From NCBI RefSeq assembly GCF_032118995.1, contig NC_092650.1:24810001-24874000 (forward strand): 64,000 bases of DNA, read 5' to 3'. How positions within the stretch are numbered: position 1 is the first letter of the stretch; every line of letters starts with the position of its first letter. Origin of the DNA: Asterias amurensis (taxonomy: Eukaryota > Echinodermata > Asteroidea > Forcipulatida > Asteriidae). Of this stretch, positions 40,185 through 51,753 are shown piece by piece. Both the position numbers and the translations under genes were made by a program. Below the pieces are notes generated by a model. That model was not told the origin of the DNA, ran no database searches, and saw only the letters and a program-made list of their open reading frames with translations.

Positions 40185-41160
40185 GGTGTGTTCGATTAGC
40201 TTCTCTGTGTTGACCCTGCCATGCTTTATTCGGTTAAGCTCCTGCCAAGAGCTTACCGAACGATCATTCATCCTCTCGTGGTGACGTCATGCACCTAGGG
40301 CCAGCCCCAAGTGATCCGTTCCTCAAGCAGGGAACTTGGGGCTTACCCGGGTGATCCCCCGGAATGACGTCAAAGCTATTCGAACGTGTCGGGGGCAGAC
40401 CGGGTCGACACATGGGAGCTACTCGGGTGAGCCCCTGACAAGCGCTAGTCGAACGATCACTCACCCCCCCTCGTGGTGACTTCATGCACTTAGGGCCAGC
40501 CCCAAGTGATCCGTTCCACAAGCAGGGCATATTCGAACGTGGAGGGGGAGACCGGGTCGAACCAGGGAAGCTACTCGGGTGAGCCCCTGCTAAGAGCTAA
40601 TCGAACGATCACTCACCCCCTCTCGTGGTAACGACATGCACCTAGGGCCAGCCCCAAGTGATCCGTTCCTCAAGCAGGGCACTTGGGGCTTACCCGGGTG
40701 ATCCCCTGGAATGACGTCAAAGCTATTCAAACGTGGCGGGGGCAGACCGGGTCGACACATGGGAGCTACTCGGGTGAGCCTCTGACAAGAGCTAATCGAA
40801 CGATCACTCACCCCCTCTCGTGGTAACGACATGAACTTGGGGCCAGCCCCAAGTGATCCGTTCCTCAAGCAGGGCACTTGGGGCTTACCCGGGTGATCCC
40901 CTGGAACGACGTCAAAGCTATTCGAACATGGTGGGGCAGACCGGGGTCGACCCAGGGAAGCTACCCGGGTGTGAGCCCCCGACAAGAGCTAATCGAACGA
41001 TCACTCATCCTCTCGTGGTGACGTCACGCACCAAGTGATTCGTTCCACAAGCAGGGCACTTGGGCTTACCTTGGTGATCCCCTGGAATGACGTCAAAGCT
41101 ATTCAAGCGTGACGGGGGCAGATCGGGGTTGACCCGGGGAAGATAATCGAACGCACCCAT
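40185..41160. repeat. Tandem array, unit about 195 bp, inside MITE-like ends
   Basis: About 4.5 units repeat the order 'gtgatccgttcctcaagcag', 'cttacccgggtgatccc', 'gaatgacgtcaaagctattc', 'gcagaccgggtcgacac' and 'gagctaatcgaacgatcact'. Unit starts are near 40311, 40507, 40656, 40851 and 41034; the second unit is internally deleted. The ends are 'gtgtgttcgattagcttct' and 'gataatcgaacgcaccc', the termini also found at 14885-16440. The GC-rich open frames inside are repeat artefacts. Confidence 0.85.
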
Positions 41161-42257
41161 TGGTATGTAGTGTTCGACTTTGTGTGATATGAACGCAGGT
41201 GATATGTGACTATAGACGGGACCTATAGGCTAGAGGCCTCTCTCGCTTTATTCACGAGCCTCGAAGTGTGACGTCAGATGTTCAGACTACAATTTGAAGC
41301 AGCTCATCAGCAACACGTTTTGTATACTAGCACTGTCTGTACATTTCTCCGCCCTTGACGGGGTGGCAAGAGAATCTGCGCAGATTCTGTCCTCCTGACA
41401 GCGCCCTCTTTTGAACCAACCTCCTTCAGCTCATTTTAATTTCCAATAGAGCTGCCCCCTGACTTTTAACATGGGACCAAAAAGAAGCGCAGGTGTCCGA
41501 GGGATATCTGTCCGGCGGAGATTCTGTCTTAATTCACAAGAGAGCGCTATCAGAAGAAGTTTGTACACTAAAAGTCGAATTTAAGTTCTCATTTTTAACA
41601 AAACGATGTATGATGTTTTTTTACCTTTGACAAAGAATATCTGATTCATGTGAGGCATAACTTTGTTCAGTCAATATTTAAAAATCAAAGTTTAGGTCAA
41701 GTGGATGGATGGGTCAAAACAATATCAAGAATTCTTTGTTTCTTGCCTGTTTTTTATACATATTCTGAATTGCCCCGTAATCAGGGTCTAAGGACGTCAA
41801 TTTTTATGTTTGGATGAAAGCTTTTTTGATTTCGTCCTTCCATCGACGATCTCTTCTCGAACATTGTATTGTCCAATCAATTATATTTAAAACAAGATAC
41901 TATTTTTTTTATTTTTTTTTAAATTACAAACCTAACATAAAGAAAAACCAAAACACAATGATTGTCTATCTTCATGCGGTTTATAAGATTTAAAGTTCAA
42001 AGATAAAGATAAAACAAAGATATCCAATCATTAATACGCCTAAATTGATCGATCCGCAACTGCCGTTAAGGAGAACCTTATCATTCAAAACAAATCAATA
42101 TTAATAGACAATGTGTTTTTATAATAATCATCTGCTTAATATTGAACAGCGAATTCGAGTTTAAATAGAAAAGCTTTTTAGGCCTTTTGCCTAAGGAAAC
42201 AGGTTACCACTACACCCAAATGACTGAAACCCAAAACATACATTCAATATATATGAA
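41161..42257. other. Gene-free stretch
   Basis: I see no exon, RNA gene or clear repeat. A loose inverted pair around 'gagaatctgcgcagattct' is at about 41370, and the rest is AT-rich. Confidence 0.5.
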
Positions 42258-42636
42258 TTAAAGGCAGTGGACACTATTGATAATTACTCAAAATAATTAT
42301 TGGCATAAAACCTTACTTGTTGACGAGTAATGGGGAGAGGATGAAGGTATAAAACATTGGCTCCCTCTGAAATGCCATAGTTTTCAAGACAGAAGTAATT
42401 TTCCACGAATTTGATTTCAAGACCTCAGATTTAGAACTTGAGGTCTCGAAATCAACCATCTAAACGAACAACAACTTCGTGTGACAAGGGTGTTTTTTTC
42501 TTTCATTATTATCTCGCAACTTCGACGACCAATTGAGCTCAAATTTTCACAGGTTTGTTATTTTATGCATATAGTGAGATACACCAACTGTGAAGGCTAG
42601 TCTTTGACAATTACCAATAGTGTCCACTGCCGTTAA
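42258..42636. mobile_element. T2-like MITE, family 1 full-length copy
   Basis: It starts ttaaaggcagtggacac and ends gtccactgccgttaa, with the body in minus orientation. Stretch 42637-43086 after it shows nothing. Confidence 0.85.
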
Positions 42637-43086
42637 CTGGTCAAGTGACGCTTAATAACGGTACTGGTAAACGATGGTTGACAGATATAGCACAGTCAAA
42701 GAAAACGCCTATTTGTTTTTCTTTTTAGAAATTGTTTTTTTTTTTTCCATGAATATAATAAGTTCATCTTTTGATACTGAATTTACTGAATTATTATCCC
42801 AATACTTTTTCAAACTGATGTAGCAGCGAAAGCAAAGAGAACCCTTGTATACCAATAGACCTTTACCAAGCTGCCTCCATCTTGGTCATGCCCATCGTAT
42901 CGAATAACATAATAAATGCTAACCATTATTTTGCAGATAGGAACCAGACTATTTGTTCTTCCAGCCTCGGTTTGGTAATATTGATATCAATGGGAGAAAT
43001 TTAAGATGGCTGCACCTTGAGGGAGGTCTATAGGCTAGTCTATCCCATGTTCGCCAAATTGCGCTCATGACGGCGGTGTTGGATGA

Positions 43087-43655
43087 CAAAATAACAAACC
43101 TGTGAAAACTTGAACTCAATTGGTCGTTGAATTTGCGAGGGAATAATGGAAGAAAAAACACTCTTGTCGCACGAAGTTGTGTGCTTTCAGATGCTTGATA
43201 TCGAGACCTTAGGTGAGGTCTCGAAATCAAATAAAATATTTTACTGAAAAATTACTTCTTTCTCAAAAACGACGTAATTTCAGAGGGAGCCGTTTCTCAC
43301 AATGTTTTATACTATCAAAAGCTCCCTGAAATTGGTAACAAGCAACGGAGAGCTGTTGATAGTATAAATTACTTTGTGACAAACGGCTCCCTCTGCATGC
43401 ATAGTATTTGAGAAAGAAGTAGTTACTCATTAGAATAATTATTCAAATCTGAGAAAGACTTCAGTCCTGAAGCCTTTCTCATGCATCTGAAAGCACACAT
43501 TAAAATGTATATGGAAGGGTGTTTTTTCTTTCATTACTTTTCTTGCAACTATGATGACAAAGTTTCACAGATTTGGTATTTAGGCATGTTGGGAACCAGC
43601 AAAGGAGAATACTGGTCTTTGACAGTTAAACCAAACGTGTCCAGTGCCGTTCAAG
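43087..43655. mobile_element. Two adjoining diverged T2-like MITE copies
   Basis: 43087-43320 is a family 1 body lacking its left end ('aataacaaacctgtgaaaac' to 'ttatactatcaaaagctccc'). 43325-43655 is an oppositely oriented diverged copy ending 'accaaacgtgtccagtgcc'. Confidence 0.65.
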
Positions 43656-43925
43656 TACATTATAATAGGTGACAAATTTGAATCTATACTAAAGTATTCA
43701 AATACTTAAAACATTAAATAAGAATGAACCAATAAACGATTTAAACCTTTCAAGCTTATCTAATAAAATTCTCCTAAGTAAATACACCAAAAATGACTTC
43801 ACTTGCAACTTGTGGCTGACTATTAAAAGCGGTTAACATTGTTTGAGAAAGTTCTGATGAGTAATGACGGAGATACCATGACGGTGTGTCCAGCTAGTTG
43901 GCTGCTGCAGCAATCAGTCACTGAT

Positions 43926-44468
43926 TCACAGCGGAACCTTGCAGATGTAGGCCATCTTTCTCTCACAGGAAGTGGTTTCCCAAAAGCCTTTCCAGAGAGA
44001 CACACACGATTTTTTGAGATTTTTGAGATTTGCGTTGGGCTTCCAATTAGTGTAGTTAAACGACTTCCCGTCAGACCAAATGAAATCGATGTTGTCATTA
44101 TCATTTGTATCGCTGAGTCCGATCCATGCTGTACTGTAACAACCTGTTTTTGGTGGATTGGTTGCCTGCCAAAGTTTAAACACGTCCTCGTTCTCTTGTT
44201 GGTTCAGAATGGACACAAGATGACCCTGTCCAATTGCGGTTTCCTCTTTTGTGCAAAGATCTTCGGCATCTATCCATGTTTTCCGATCGGGAAAAACCTT
44301 ATAACAGAATTGATTGAGCACCGTATAGCTTTTGTCTGGGCATGCGACTTTCTCTTGGCGTATCTCTTCGAACTCCCTGAGCTCAACCGGTACGACTGGA
44401 CCATCAGTTTGGGCCAATCCAAGACCAATCAACTGCCCCATCAGGAAACAAACCTTCCAAAATGCCAT
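43926..44468 (-). CDS. Secreted single-domain C-type lectin-like protein, intronless
   Basis: An uninterrupted frame of 180 residues. Residues 1 to about 19 are a signal peptide (MAFWKVCFLMGQLIGLGLA). A C-type lectin domain runs from about 43 to 176, with Cys at 43, 55, 72, 155, 168 and 176 in the canonical long-form pattern plus an extra Cys110. The WIGL motif is at 115-118 and the domain closes with YICK. The usual EPN/QPD sugar-specificity motif is replaced by KPN (143-145) and the WND calcium motif by WET (163-165), so classical calcium-dependent sugar binding is doubtful. A TATA-like box lies about 100 bases upstream. Many echinoderm genomes carry families of such small lectins; ligand and tissue are unknown. 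The overlapping plus-strand frame is a shadow. Confidence 0.9.
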   Translation of the reverse strand: MAFWKVCFLMGQLIGLGLAQTDGPVVPVELREFEEIRQEKVACPDKSYTVLNQFCYKVFPDRKTWIDAEDLCTKEETAIGQGHLVSILNQQENEDVFKLWQATNPPKTGCYSTAWIGLSDTNDNDNIDFIWSDGKSFNYTNWKPNANLKNLKKSCVSLWKGFWETTSCERKMAYICKVPL

Positions 44469-44567
44469 CTCAGACTATAACAGAATTCAAACTCTATGCA
44501 GAATATAGGAACGAGTGGATATCTCTGCTTTAGACGAACGTGTCTGTTTCCTGAGAACAAACTGCGA

Positions 44568-44574
44568 CTTATAA
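44568..44574 (-). promoter_or_regulatory. TATA-like box for the C-type lectin gene
   Basis: The minus strand reads tttataag here, about 100 bases upstream of the ATG at 44468. That would put the transcription start near 44540 with a short leader. This is position and sequence only. Confidence 0.45.
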
Positions 44575-44599
44575 AGCTTTTCGATGATTGTCCCAGTCC

Positions 44600-45320
44600 C
44601 TGAGGCGACAACTGTAATTAATGATTTTTTTAATGAAATGTTTATTGTGTCAATTTCACCTTTTGTTATACGCCTAATAACTTCATTACACAAACGTTTG
44701 ATCATCTATAGTTTTCAAAAGACTGTCCTATAATTTCTCAAATGATGTACAAAAACAGGTGCTGTTTCCTCTTCTCAATAGTGTAAATAAATCAGCCAAG
44801 ATTGAATTTCAATTAAGTCAACTTCAGCTTTTTGTTCCGCTTAATAACTTCAATTTATCATGGGGAAAACAGTTTTTCAATGACTGAAGTTGTTTTGTAA
44901 TGCTTCAAATGATAGAACAGGTGTTCTTTTCTCTTAATTTAACAATAACAAATAAATCACAACTAAGGTTTGACAATTTAATGCAGGTTTTAATGAATTT
45001 GCATTGTGTCAATTTCAGCTTTTGTAATACGCTTAACTTAAATAAACCAGGTTTTTTTAAGTGACTGGTAAAATATATAATAAAGAAAAAAATGGGGGAA
45101 ACCGTTTCTTTTTAAAAGACTGATGTTAGGTTGACAAAACAAACAAGCGCCCCTTTTCTCTTTTAATATTAAACAATCACATCTAACTAACGTTTGACAT
45201 TTTGTTATTAATGAAAGTTTTAATGAATTTCCAAGGTGTCTATATATTTTGATTCGCTTCTCATACGCTTTACAACTTCATTAAACCATTCTGATCGTTA
45301 TCAAAGAGAGCAAGTATAAC
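44600..45320. repeat. Ancient tandem repeat, unit about 190-220 bp, about four copies
   Basis: Each unit contains a version of 'gtgtcaatttcagcttttg', then 'atacgc.taa.aacttcatt', then a 'cctcttctc'-like word and 'aacaataaca'. Unit markers fall near 44648, 44820, 45005 and 45235. Divergence is high. It lies immediately upstream of the lectin promoter. Confidence 0.55.
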
Positions 45321-45371
45321 TTCAATGCTTATTTTAGTTTATAATTATTTTCAGCAATGGGAACGGGAATC

Positions 45372-45515
45372 AAACTGCCTCTAGCTACCGAGTCTTGGTG
45401 GTCTAGTTAGTAAGACTAGAATTACAAGGATCGTAGGTTGGAACCCCATCCGAACCCAATGCCTGCGATTTATTTTTCACAGAAGACTCGGGAAGTAGGC
45501 CCTACCGAGTCGAGT
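45372..45515 (+). mobile_element. tRNA-derived SINE, family A (diverged)
   Basis: The head 'actgcctctagctaccgagt' and a decayed B-box 'aggttggaaccccatccg' are followed by 'cacagaagactcggg'. It is a clear relative of 31646-31871. Confidence 0.7.
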
Positions 45516-45519
45516 TAAG

Positions 45520-45675
45520 ATGCAGATGCGATACGAATTTTGACGTCACAACCCTGTTTTCGCAGTGAATTTTTCGCAGGATTTGAACTGCTAGCTGCGA
45601 ACTATTCGTTGCGAATTTGTGACGTCAACATTCGTATCGCATTCGCATTCGCAGGAAGTGTGAACCGGGCTTCAG
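45520..45675. mobile_element. MITE with 'gcgaatttgtgacgtc' body
   Basis: The left 'gatacgaattttgacgtcac' mirrors 'gtgacgtcaacattcgtatc' on the right, and the element ends 'gaaccgggctt'. The second copy is at 21315-21480. Confidence 0.7.
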
Positions 45676-45883
45676 ACGTTATGATCACCCTTTCACAAAT
45701 GTCAATACAGTCCGAACAAAGCTTCGTTACCCAATCAAAAGTGAGCTCTCTCGCTGGCAAACAGAGTCAATGGGCAGCTGAGATTGAATAGCAGCAACGG
45801 TGACAAGTTAAGTGAAAAGTTGTCAAACTGGCAGCACTGATGATGGTTGGGCAACAAAGCTGGGGTTTCATTCTCAACAATGA

Positions 45884-46271
45884 TTTAAAGGCAGTGGTTA
45901 CTATTGGTAATTACTCAAAATAATTATCAGCATAAAACCTCACTTGGTAACAAGTAATGCGGAGAGGTTGATAGTATAAAACATTGTGAGAAACGGCTCC
46001 CTCTGAAGTGACGTAATTTTCGAGAAAGAAGTTATTTTCCACGAATTTGATTTCGAGACCTCAAGTTAAGAATTTGAGGTCTCGAAATCAAGCATCTGAA
46101 AGCACACAACTTCGTGCGACAAGGGTGTTCTTTTCTTCCATAGTTATCTCGCAACTTCGACGACCAATCAAGCTTAAATTTTCACAAGTTTGTTATTTTA
46201 TGCATATGTTGAGATACACCAAGTGAGAAGACTGGTCTTTGACAATTACCAATAGTGTCCAGTGTCTTTAA
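45884..46271. mobile_element. T2-like MITE, family 1 full-length copy
   Basis: It starts ttaaaggcagtggttac and ends gtgtccagtgtctttaa. It is well preserved, in minus orientation. Confidence 0.85.
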
Positions 46272-47125
46272 ATAATCGGGCTTCCACTTCGTTAGGCAAG
46301 GCATGGAGGAAGGGGGACAGGGATTGCCAACTGTCTGGCTGGGGATAAGGGTTTGGATTGATCCACAAAATGGTTGCATCACGGACTTTGAAGTGTACGG
46401 GTTTTGAAATCACTTGCCTGTGACAATCGAAACGATTCACGAAGTACTACAAGTGCAAGTATCAATCTTGCTCAATCTGTTCCTTTATGTCTCCATGTAG
46501 TGAGCCATAGAGGTAGATGAACCAATTTTCAATAAATGAGCAATTTATTTAATAGAGTCAATCACAGAGTAGGTTATTGGCTCATCTTTGTGCCGTCACC
46601 CTCTGGTCCTCGCTCTATGCATAGAGAAAGGACCACGGTACAGCCATTTGACCAACCATGGAACAACACACAAACTACACAATCTTCCTAAAATTCCTGG
46701 TGGCTATCACGATAATACAATCAATGTACCTTATCGATAATAAATCAAGGTTCATAAACAGGAATTAACGCGTTTTGGGGATTAACACCCCGTTATCTGC
46801 GGTTATCGGTGATTGAATATTGAACAGCAAAACAAACTTCGCCGCGTGGAACCTTCCATCCAAAGGATGAGACCAGTGGAACCAACGAACAGGGACTTTT
46901 CGTCTGCTCCCTATTTCATACAACCATGGAGGAATATTCCTCCATGATACAACTAATTTTACTAAAGCAACAACGCATTTTGGCACCAGCCACAACAATG
47001 CAAAATAAATATATTTTCAGGGAGCCAGTGCCTTTATTGGAATTTTGTGGCTTTTGAAGGGAATTTTCGAAACTGCGAGTTTTGACTCCAGCTTTACTAT
47101 ACAGCTTCTGTCCACTGTACCCTTA
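46272..47125. other. Gene-free stretch
   Basis: I see no exon and no clear repeat beyond a small palindrome 'ccatggaggaatattcctcc' near 46924. Confidence 0.5.
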
Positions 47126-47932
47126 GCGAGCTTTCGATTTTCGGCACGGAGCACACAGGACGGGGGAGAGCATAACACAGTAATCTGTATTCTCACGCTT
47201 GACTGCTCCCGTCCTGTATGTTGTGGACCGCATGGTGATATAGAATTGATTCAAGTCCCAGTCCCCATGAGGGTCCTTTTATTTACAGTCCCATCACCTA
47301 AACATTATACAACTTTTGCGAGGTTGGCATCCCCAACCTAGCCGGGACCACAATAGCTACATTTTGAAGTCGGATATGATTTTTTAGGATCTCTCGCACG
47401 AGAACGGGGCTTGAATCGAGTCTATTACAAGGCTCCCCCACCATACAACGTGTACAAACGACATCACTCCGTTGTCGTACAGACCGGACGTTGTTTCACC
47501 AAATTAACGTTCCGAAATTCAACACGACGGAGTCTACTTCAGTTTGGCGCATGCGTCGATCGATTTTCCTGCTCCCTTACACTGATTTCTATTATATACA
47601 ATCAGTAATCCCTTATAGCGTATTTTTTCCCCCAGGAAAGATGAGACCACTAAGCATTAATGTACGTGTTGTACATGTACCTTCTTTCTTACATGGACGC
47701 AACCAACCAAGCGTGTCTAAAATACCCTCTATACGCGTGTACTTGTATTGCATCTCCATGCGAACTCCATGCGTTAACATGTAGCGTACTCCGTCTTTCG
47801 ATTGGGACGGTAAGGCCATGGAGTTTTCCTCCATAACGCACACATTGTTTTTATCTTCCCTGGGAAAGAAAAAAACACGCCTTGAATTTTTTACCGTCCT
47901 GTGTCCCTACCGTGGTCTTGCGAAAGCTCGCT
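47126..47932. mobile_element. Foldback element with 'agcgagctttcg' ends
   Basis: Left 'agcgagctttcgattttcgg' and 'cacacaggacgg' face right 'accgtcctgtgtccctacc' and 'cgaaagctcgct'. About 730 bases lie between the arms. A degraded relative is at 19200-19440. No transposase frame is recognised. Confidence 0.55.
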
Positions 47933-49034
47933 ATTCTTGAAGTCAAGACGGTAATTGTTAAGCGCGGTGTGTAGTTACAGCGCGGTGTAGCTACGGGGAC
48001 GATACACACACCCGATCCCAGTATGTGTGTGTGAGTCAGCAATGGTTAGAGCTGCCTCGCGCTACCTACGACTGGTGCATGTGTAACATCGCACTGTGAC
48101 TGTTGCATGAAAGGCAGACAAATAGGCAGCGCCTAACGACTTGTCATCAAGTCTAACTGTACCCGTGCCTGAAGTGCACAGTGGTTTCAAAAACATGGAG
48201 CTGGTATAAATCCAAAGTTGTAATTTCAAACACGCCTGTTGTTCTTGCGCTCGGCCCATCAGTCTCATCCGAGACCGTTGAGGGGCTTTTTGAGCTTGTG
48301 GATGCGCACCTCTCCAAACAAACTCCTATATCGCATACAGTGCAAACTAGTATTACATGTCAAAAAGTACAAGACAACACTTTGATGTCTCGTAGCTTTT
48401 ACAAGAAGGGAAAATTCTGCATGACTTTTGAACGTGTATCCTCTGTTCATAGTGGCCTTACTCCATGCTGCTCTGTTCGGTCTGATATGGGGAGTCCCAG
48501 AGCGCCCGTGGAGTTATTCTCCCTCTAAACATAAAAACACCTTTACAACGGTGTCATTTCCAAACGTCCGATCATTAATCTTGGAATATGTCTCTATACC
48601 TCTCGGCAAACAGGACCAGTTATTTCAGGGACTATGTCATCAAAATACCTCGTTGGAGGTCAACAAACCCCGTGGCACAATTATTGGGCAAAATATGTAC
48701 ACTATCCCTTTTCTGGACTCTTTTAAATTTGTCTATATAGAATATTTTGAGGGGTCTGCAAACCTCCGTTTTCTCACTATTTAGGGGGTGCACCCTTAGA
48801 CAAATTCTTGTTCAGTATGTAGTGATGCTTGACGGTGCTATTCTCTCGCTGGTTATTTGGGGGGGGGGCAAAATCTTTTCAAATGCACTATTTCTTTTAC
48901 AATATCTATGTTTATACCCGTCAACAGAGGGCACTGTTAACATGGGTGATAATAGCTTCTCCATTAAATAGTTTCAATGGCATGCGCGTCCCTACAAAAG
49001 GCGTCAACCAAATGGGTCTGAGAATGAATGGATC
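47933..49034. other. Gene-free stretch
   Basis: Several short open frames exist, but none has protein character, splice signals or a recognisable domain. No clear repeat structure was noticed. Confidence 0.5.
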
Positions 49035-49627
49035 TTTAAAGGCACCTGGAAATAGATTTTTTTTTTCTTTCAAACATAAGAGTATATGCTTACGAACAAT
49101 AAAACAATTTTTGTAGTAATTGTTTGTCACGATTTATGTGTTTAAAAAATATATAAAGTTGTTTGGGAGGCTGACTCCGCCTACCCCTTTTGTGACGTCA
49201 ACAGAGGCAGACTTTGCCTGCATCGGTATAGTAAACACACGTGCAAAGTACATGTACGTCCAATTCGTGAGTTGGTACATTTCAAAAAGTGTTTTTTCTG
49301 CATTCAGCAGCAATACACCGGGTCGGCATTGCCCGAAAAAACAAAAAAAATCTTTTTTTTTTTGGAATGTACAAACTCACGACTTAGTCCGTACATGTAC
49401 TTTGCAAGTGTGTTTACTGTACGCATAGTAGGCAAAGTCTGCCTCGATTGACGTCACGAACAGCGCCCTCTCGGGTCGGGGTCTAATCTTAAATTTGTAA
49501 ATAACATAAGAACTAATTTTTTAAAACCTTAGTTAACTGTTTATTCACATTCCACTCATCAAAACACATATCTTAGTGACAAAAGCTTTATTTTGAAAAA
49601 ATACCACTTCCAGGTGACTTTAAACAG
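49035..49627. mobile_element. Long palindromic MITE, 'TTTAAAGGCACCTGGAA' ends
   Basis: The left end 'tttaaaggcacctggaa' faces 'ttccaggtgactttaaa' at the right. Inside, 'aggcagactttgcctgc', 'aaagtacatgtacg' and 'ctcacgactt'-like words meet their complements around a poly-A/T centre near 49345. Its ends again resemble the TTAAAGG group. Confidence 0.75.
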
Positions 49628-50052
49628 TGTGTAAAATTGTAACATAAAGAAGCAACTGACTTGAGAACATCTGCATGAAATTTGTATGTTGTATTTAAAT
49701 CCACCTAGATGACTTGCTAATTTCATTTAGCAAGGACGCAAGGACGCAAGGACAGAGTAATGTTGGCCTTACCAAAATATGCTCCCTAAAAAATAACAAG
49801 GGTTTTAGATTCTTTGTTTGTCTGATTGAATTCGAGTGAAATTAAGACATTCATCTAGTTTATTGCTCCATGTTCCAACAAATGAGGCATCAAATGAACA
49901 CAGTATGCAATACATTTATTATATTTTTTACTTTAATAACAGTAAATCGAAATTTATTATTCATGTCAACCGAACCACAATAAAATAATTCATTTGAGCA
50001 AATTTAAAATAACGTTTCTCATTCCAAGCTTCATGACCTCAGTCAAGCTCCT

Positions 50053-50452
50053 TTAAAGGTAACATTACACTCCAAGTTTCCTGGGGAAAAAAAAAACAAT
50101 TGACTAGAGAAGAACTTGAATCCTGCTCTAGTCAATTATTTTTAAAACTTAACCCAGTCATTTCCTCATGACTGTAATGGTTAAAGACTTCTCTTGAAAT
50201 ATTATTCCCTGAAGTGCTTAACTTTTTGAAAAAACAATTATCAATTCTCGATATATCAAGAATTACGGATTTATTTTAAACACATGTCCCGGCGAAACAT
50301 GTGGAAACCAGGGTGGGTTTTCCCGTTATTTTCTCCCGACTCCGATGACCGATTGAGCCTAAATTTTTACAGGTTTATTATTTAATATATAAGCTGTGAG
50401 TGTGGGCCTATGGACAATACAGTTTACCGAGAGTGTCCAATGCCTTTAATGT
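50053..50452. mobile_element. T2-like MITE, 'GGTAACATTACACTCC' family member
   Basis: It starts ttaaaggtaacattacac and ends gtgtccaatgcctttaa. It has the inner 'attctcgatatatcaagaat' and 'ttctcccgactccg' words shared with 27207-27560. The 425 bases before it hold nothing notable. Confidence 0.65.
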
Positions 50453-50587
50453 TGTTGTCTTCGTGCCATTATGTGTGGCCATCCGAGATAGCTCTACTAG
50501 CGAGACACAAGAGTTGTAAAGTTTTCAAACTCACAAGTCTTGTAAGTGGTACGTAGTGGATTTCATTGATTTTACATGGACAACAAC

Positions 50588-50813
50588 AGGGCCCAATTTC
50601 ATAGAGCTGCTAAGCACGAAAATTTGCTTAGCATGAAATTTCTTCCTTGGTAAACACCTAGTTTCCTGCATTTCCTAGTTACTGTAATCAGCTGTTGTAT
50701 GGTCATCTTGAAAATCACTTAGAAATTTGGTTGGGAAATCCTGTTTTTATCAAGGCAAACATTTCATGCTAAGCAAAATTTTGTGCTTAGCAGCTTTATG
50801 AAATTGTCCAGTG
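50588..50813. mobile_element. Palindromic MITE, 'gctaagca' family
   Basis: It starts 'ggcccaatttcatagagctg' and ends 'cttagcagctttatgaaatt'. Its inner arms include 'tgcttagcatgaaatttctt' and 'aaacatttcatgctaagca', with a middle loop. Confidence 0.8.
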
Positions 50814-50816
50814 ACT

Positions 50817-51187
50817 TAAAGCCATTATACACTTTCGGTAAACAGTATTGTCCAAGTCCCACACTTCATGTATCACAACTTATATATAAAATAACAAACC
50901 TGTGAAAATTTAGGCTCAATCGGTCATCGGAGTCGGGAGAAAATAACGGGAAAACCCACTCTTGTGTCCGCACGTTTCGCCGCGTCATGACATGTGTTTC
51001 AAATAAATCCGTAATTCTCGCTATCGGAAATTGATATTGTTTTAATGTTTCCTCAAAAAGTAAAGCACTTCATGGAATAATATTTCAAGAGAAGTCTTTC
51101 ACTATTACCTTCTGTAAACACTGTAAATTATTTGGAAATCTGTGAACTTTTTTTCGTTTTCTGTATCGAAAGTGTATAATGGCTAGT
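50817..51187. mobile_element. T2-like MITE, 'AGCCATTATACACTTTCGG' family
   Basis: It starts ttaaagccattatacac and its other end reads 'cgaaagtgtataatggcta'. It carries the same 'ggtcatcggagtcgggagaa' body as 27207-27560. Confidence 0.75.
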
Positions 51188-51264
51188 TGGGTCGTTGAAG
51201 CCAAACGAAGTAAATATTTTTTACACTGACAAACAATATTTACAGTGCCTTGAATGGTGGGTGG

Positions 51265-51716
51265 TTAAAGCTTTGATTTACTAGAGAAGTAATTCAGAAT
51301 GGCTTCTAGACACTCGTCCGATGTCCACCTTTCGGTTAAGACTTCACACTCTTCCTTGTTGACTTGGTGGAGCTTCTCTCGCTCAATGCTGCGAACAAGT
51401 GTCTTGGAAATACGCAACGACTGCAAGAAGTGAAACAAAAAGCAAAGGGAAAGTACTGAGTATACAGTGCTAACACACATTGTTGTATGGGTAAAACCAA
51501 AATTAAGATTCTTTATCCCAAATGCAAATTTTTCATCAATTAAATCGGTGCGGTACTCACTGCTAAAATAAAGGATTTGAACTGCCTCTAGCTACCAGGC
51601 AATCTCGGTGGTCTAGTTGGTAAGACACTGCTCTAGAATTGCAAAGGTCTTGTGTTCAAGTCCCACCCGAGTCAAATGCCTGTCACTTCTTGCTTTAACA
51701 GAGCCCAGGAAAGTAC

Positions 51717-51753
<37 letters not shown>

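Noticed and set aside
40264..40985. Pro/Gly/Arg-rich minus-strand frames of 88-131 residues
   Set aside because: They repeat with the 195-bp tandem array and have no domain; GC-rich repeats stay open by chance.
40185..41160. CRISPR-like array
   Set aside because: The units are contiguous 195-bp tandem repeats without unique spacers, and the genome is eukaryotic.
43839..44480. A 213-residue plus-strand open frame
   Set aside because: It is exactly antisense to the C-type lectin, which has a signal peptide, domain cysteines and motifs; the plus frame has none.
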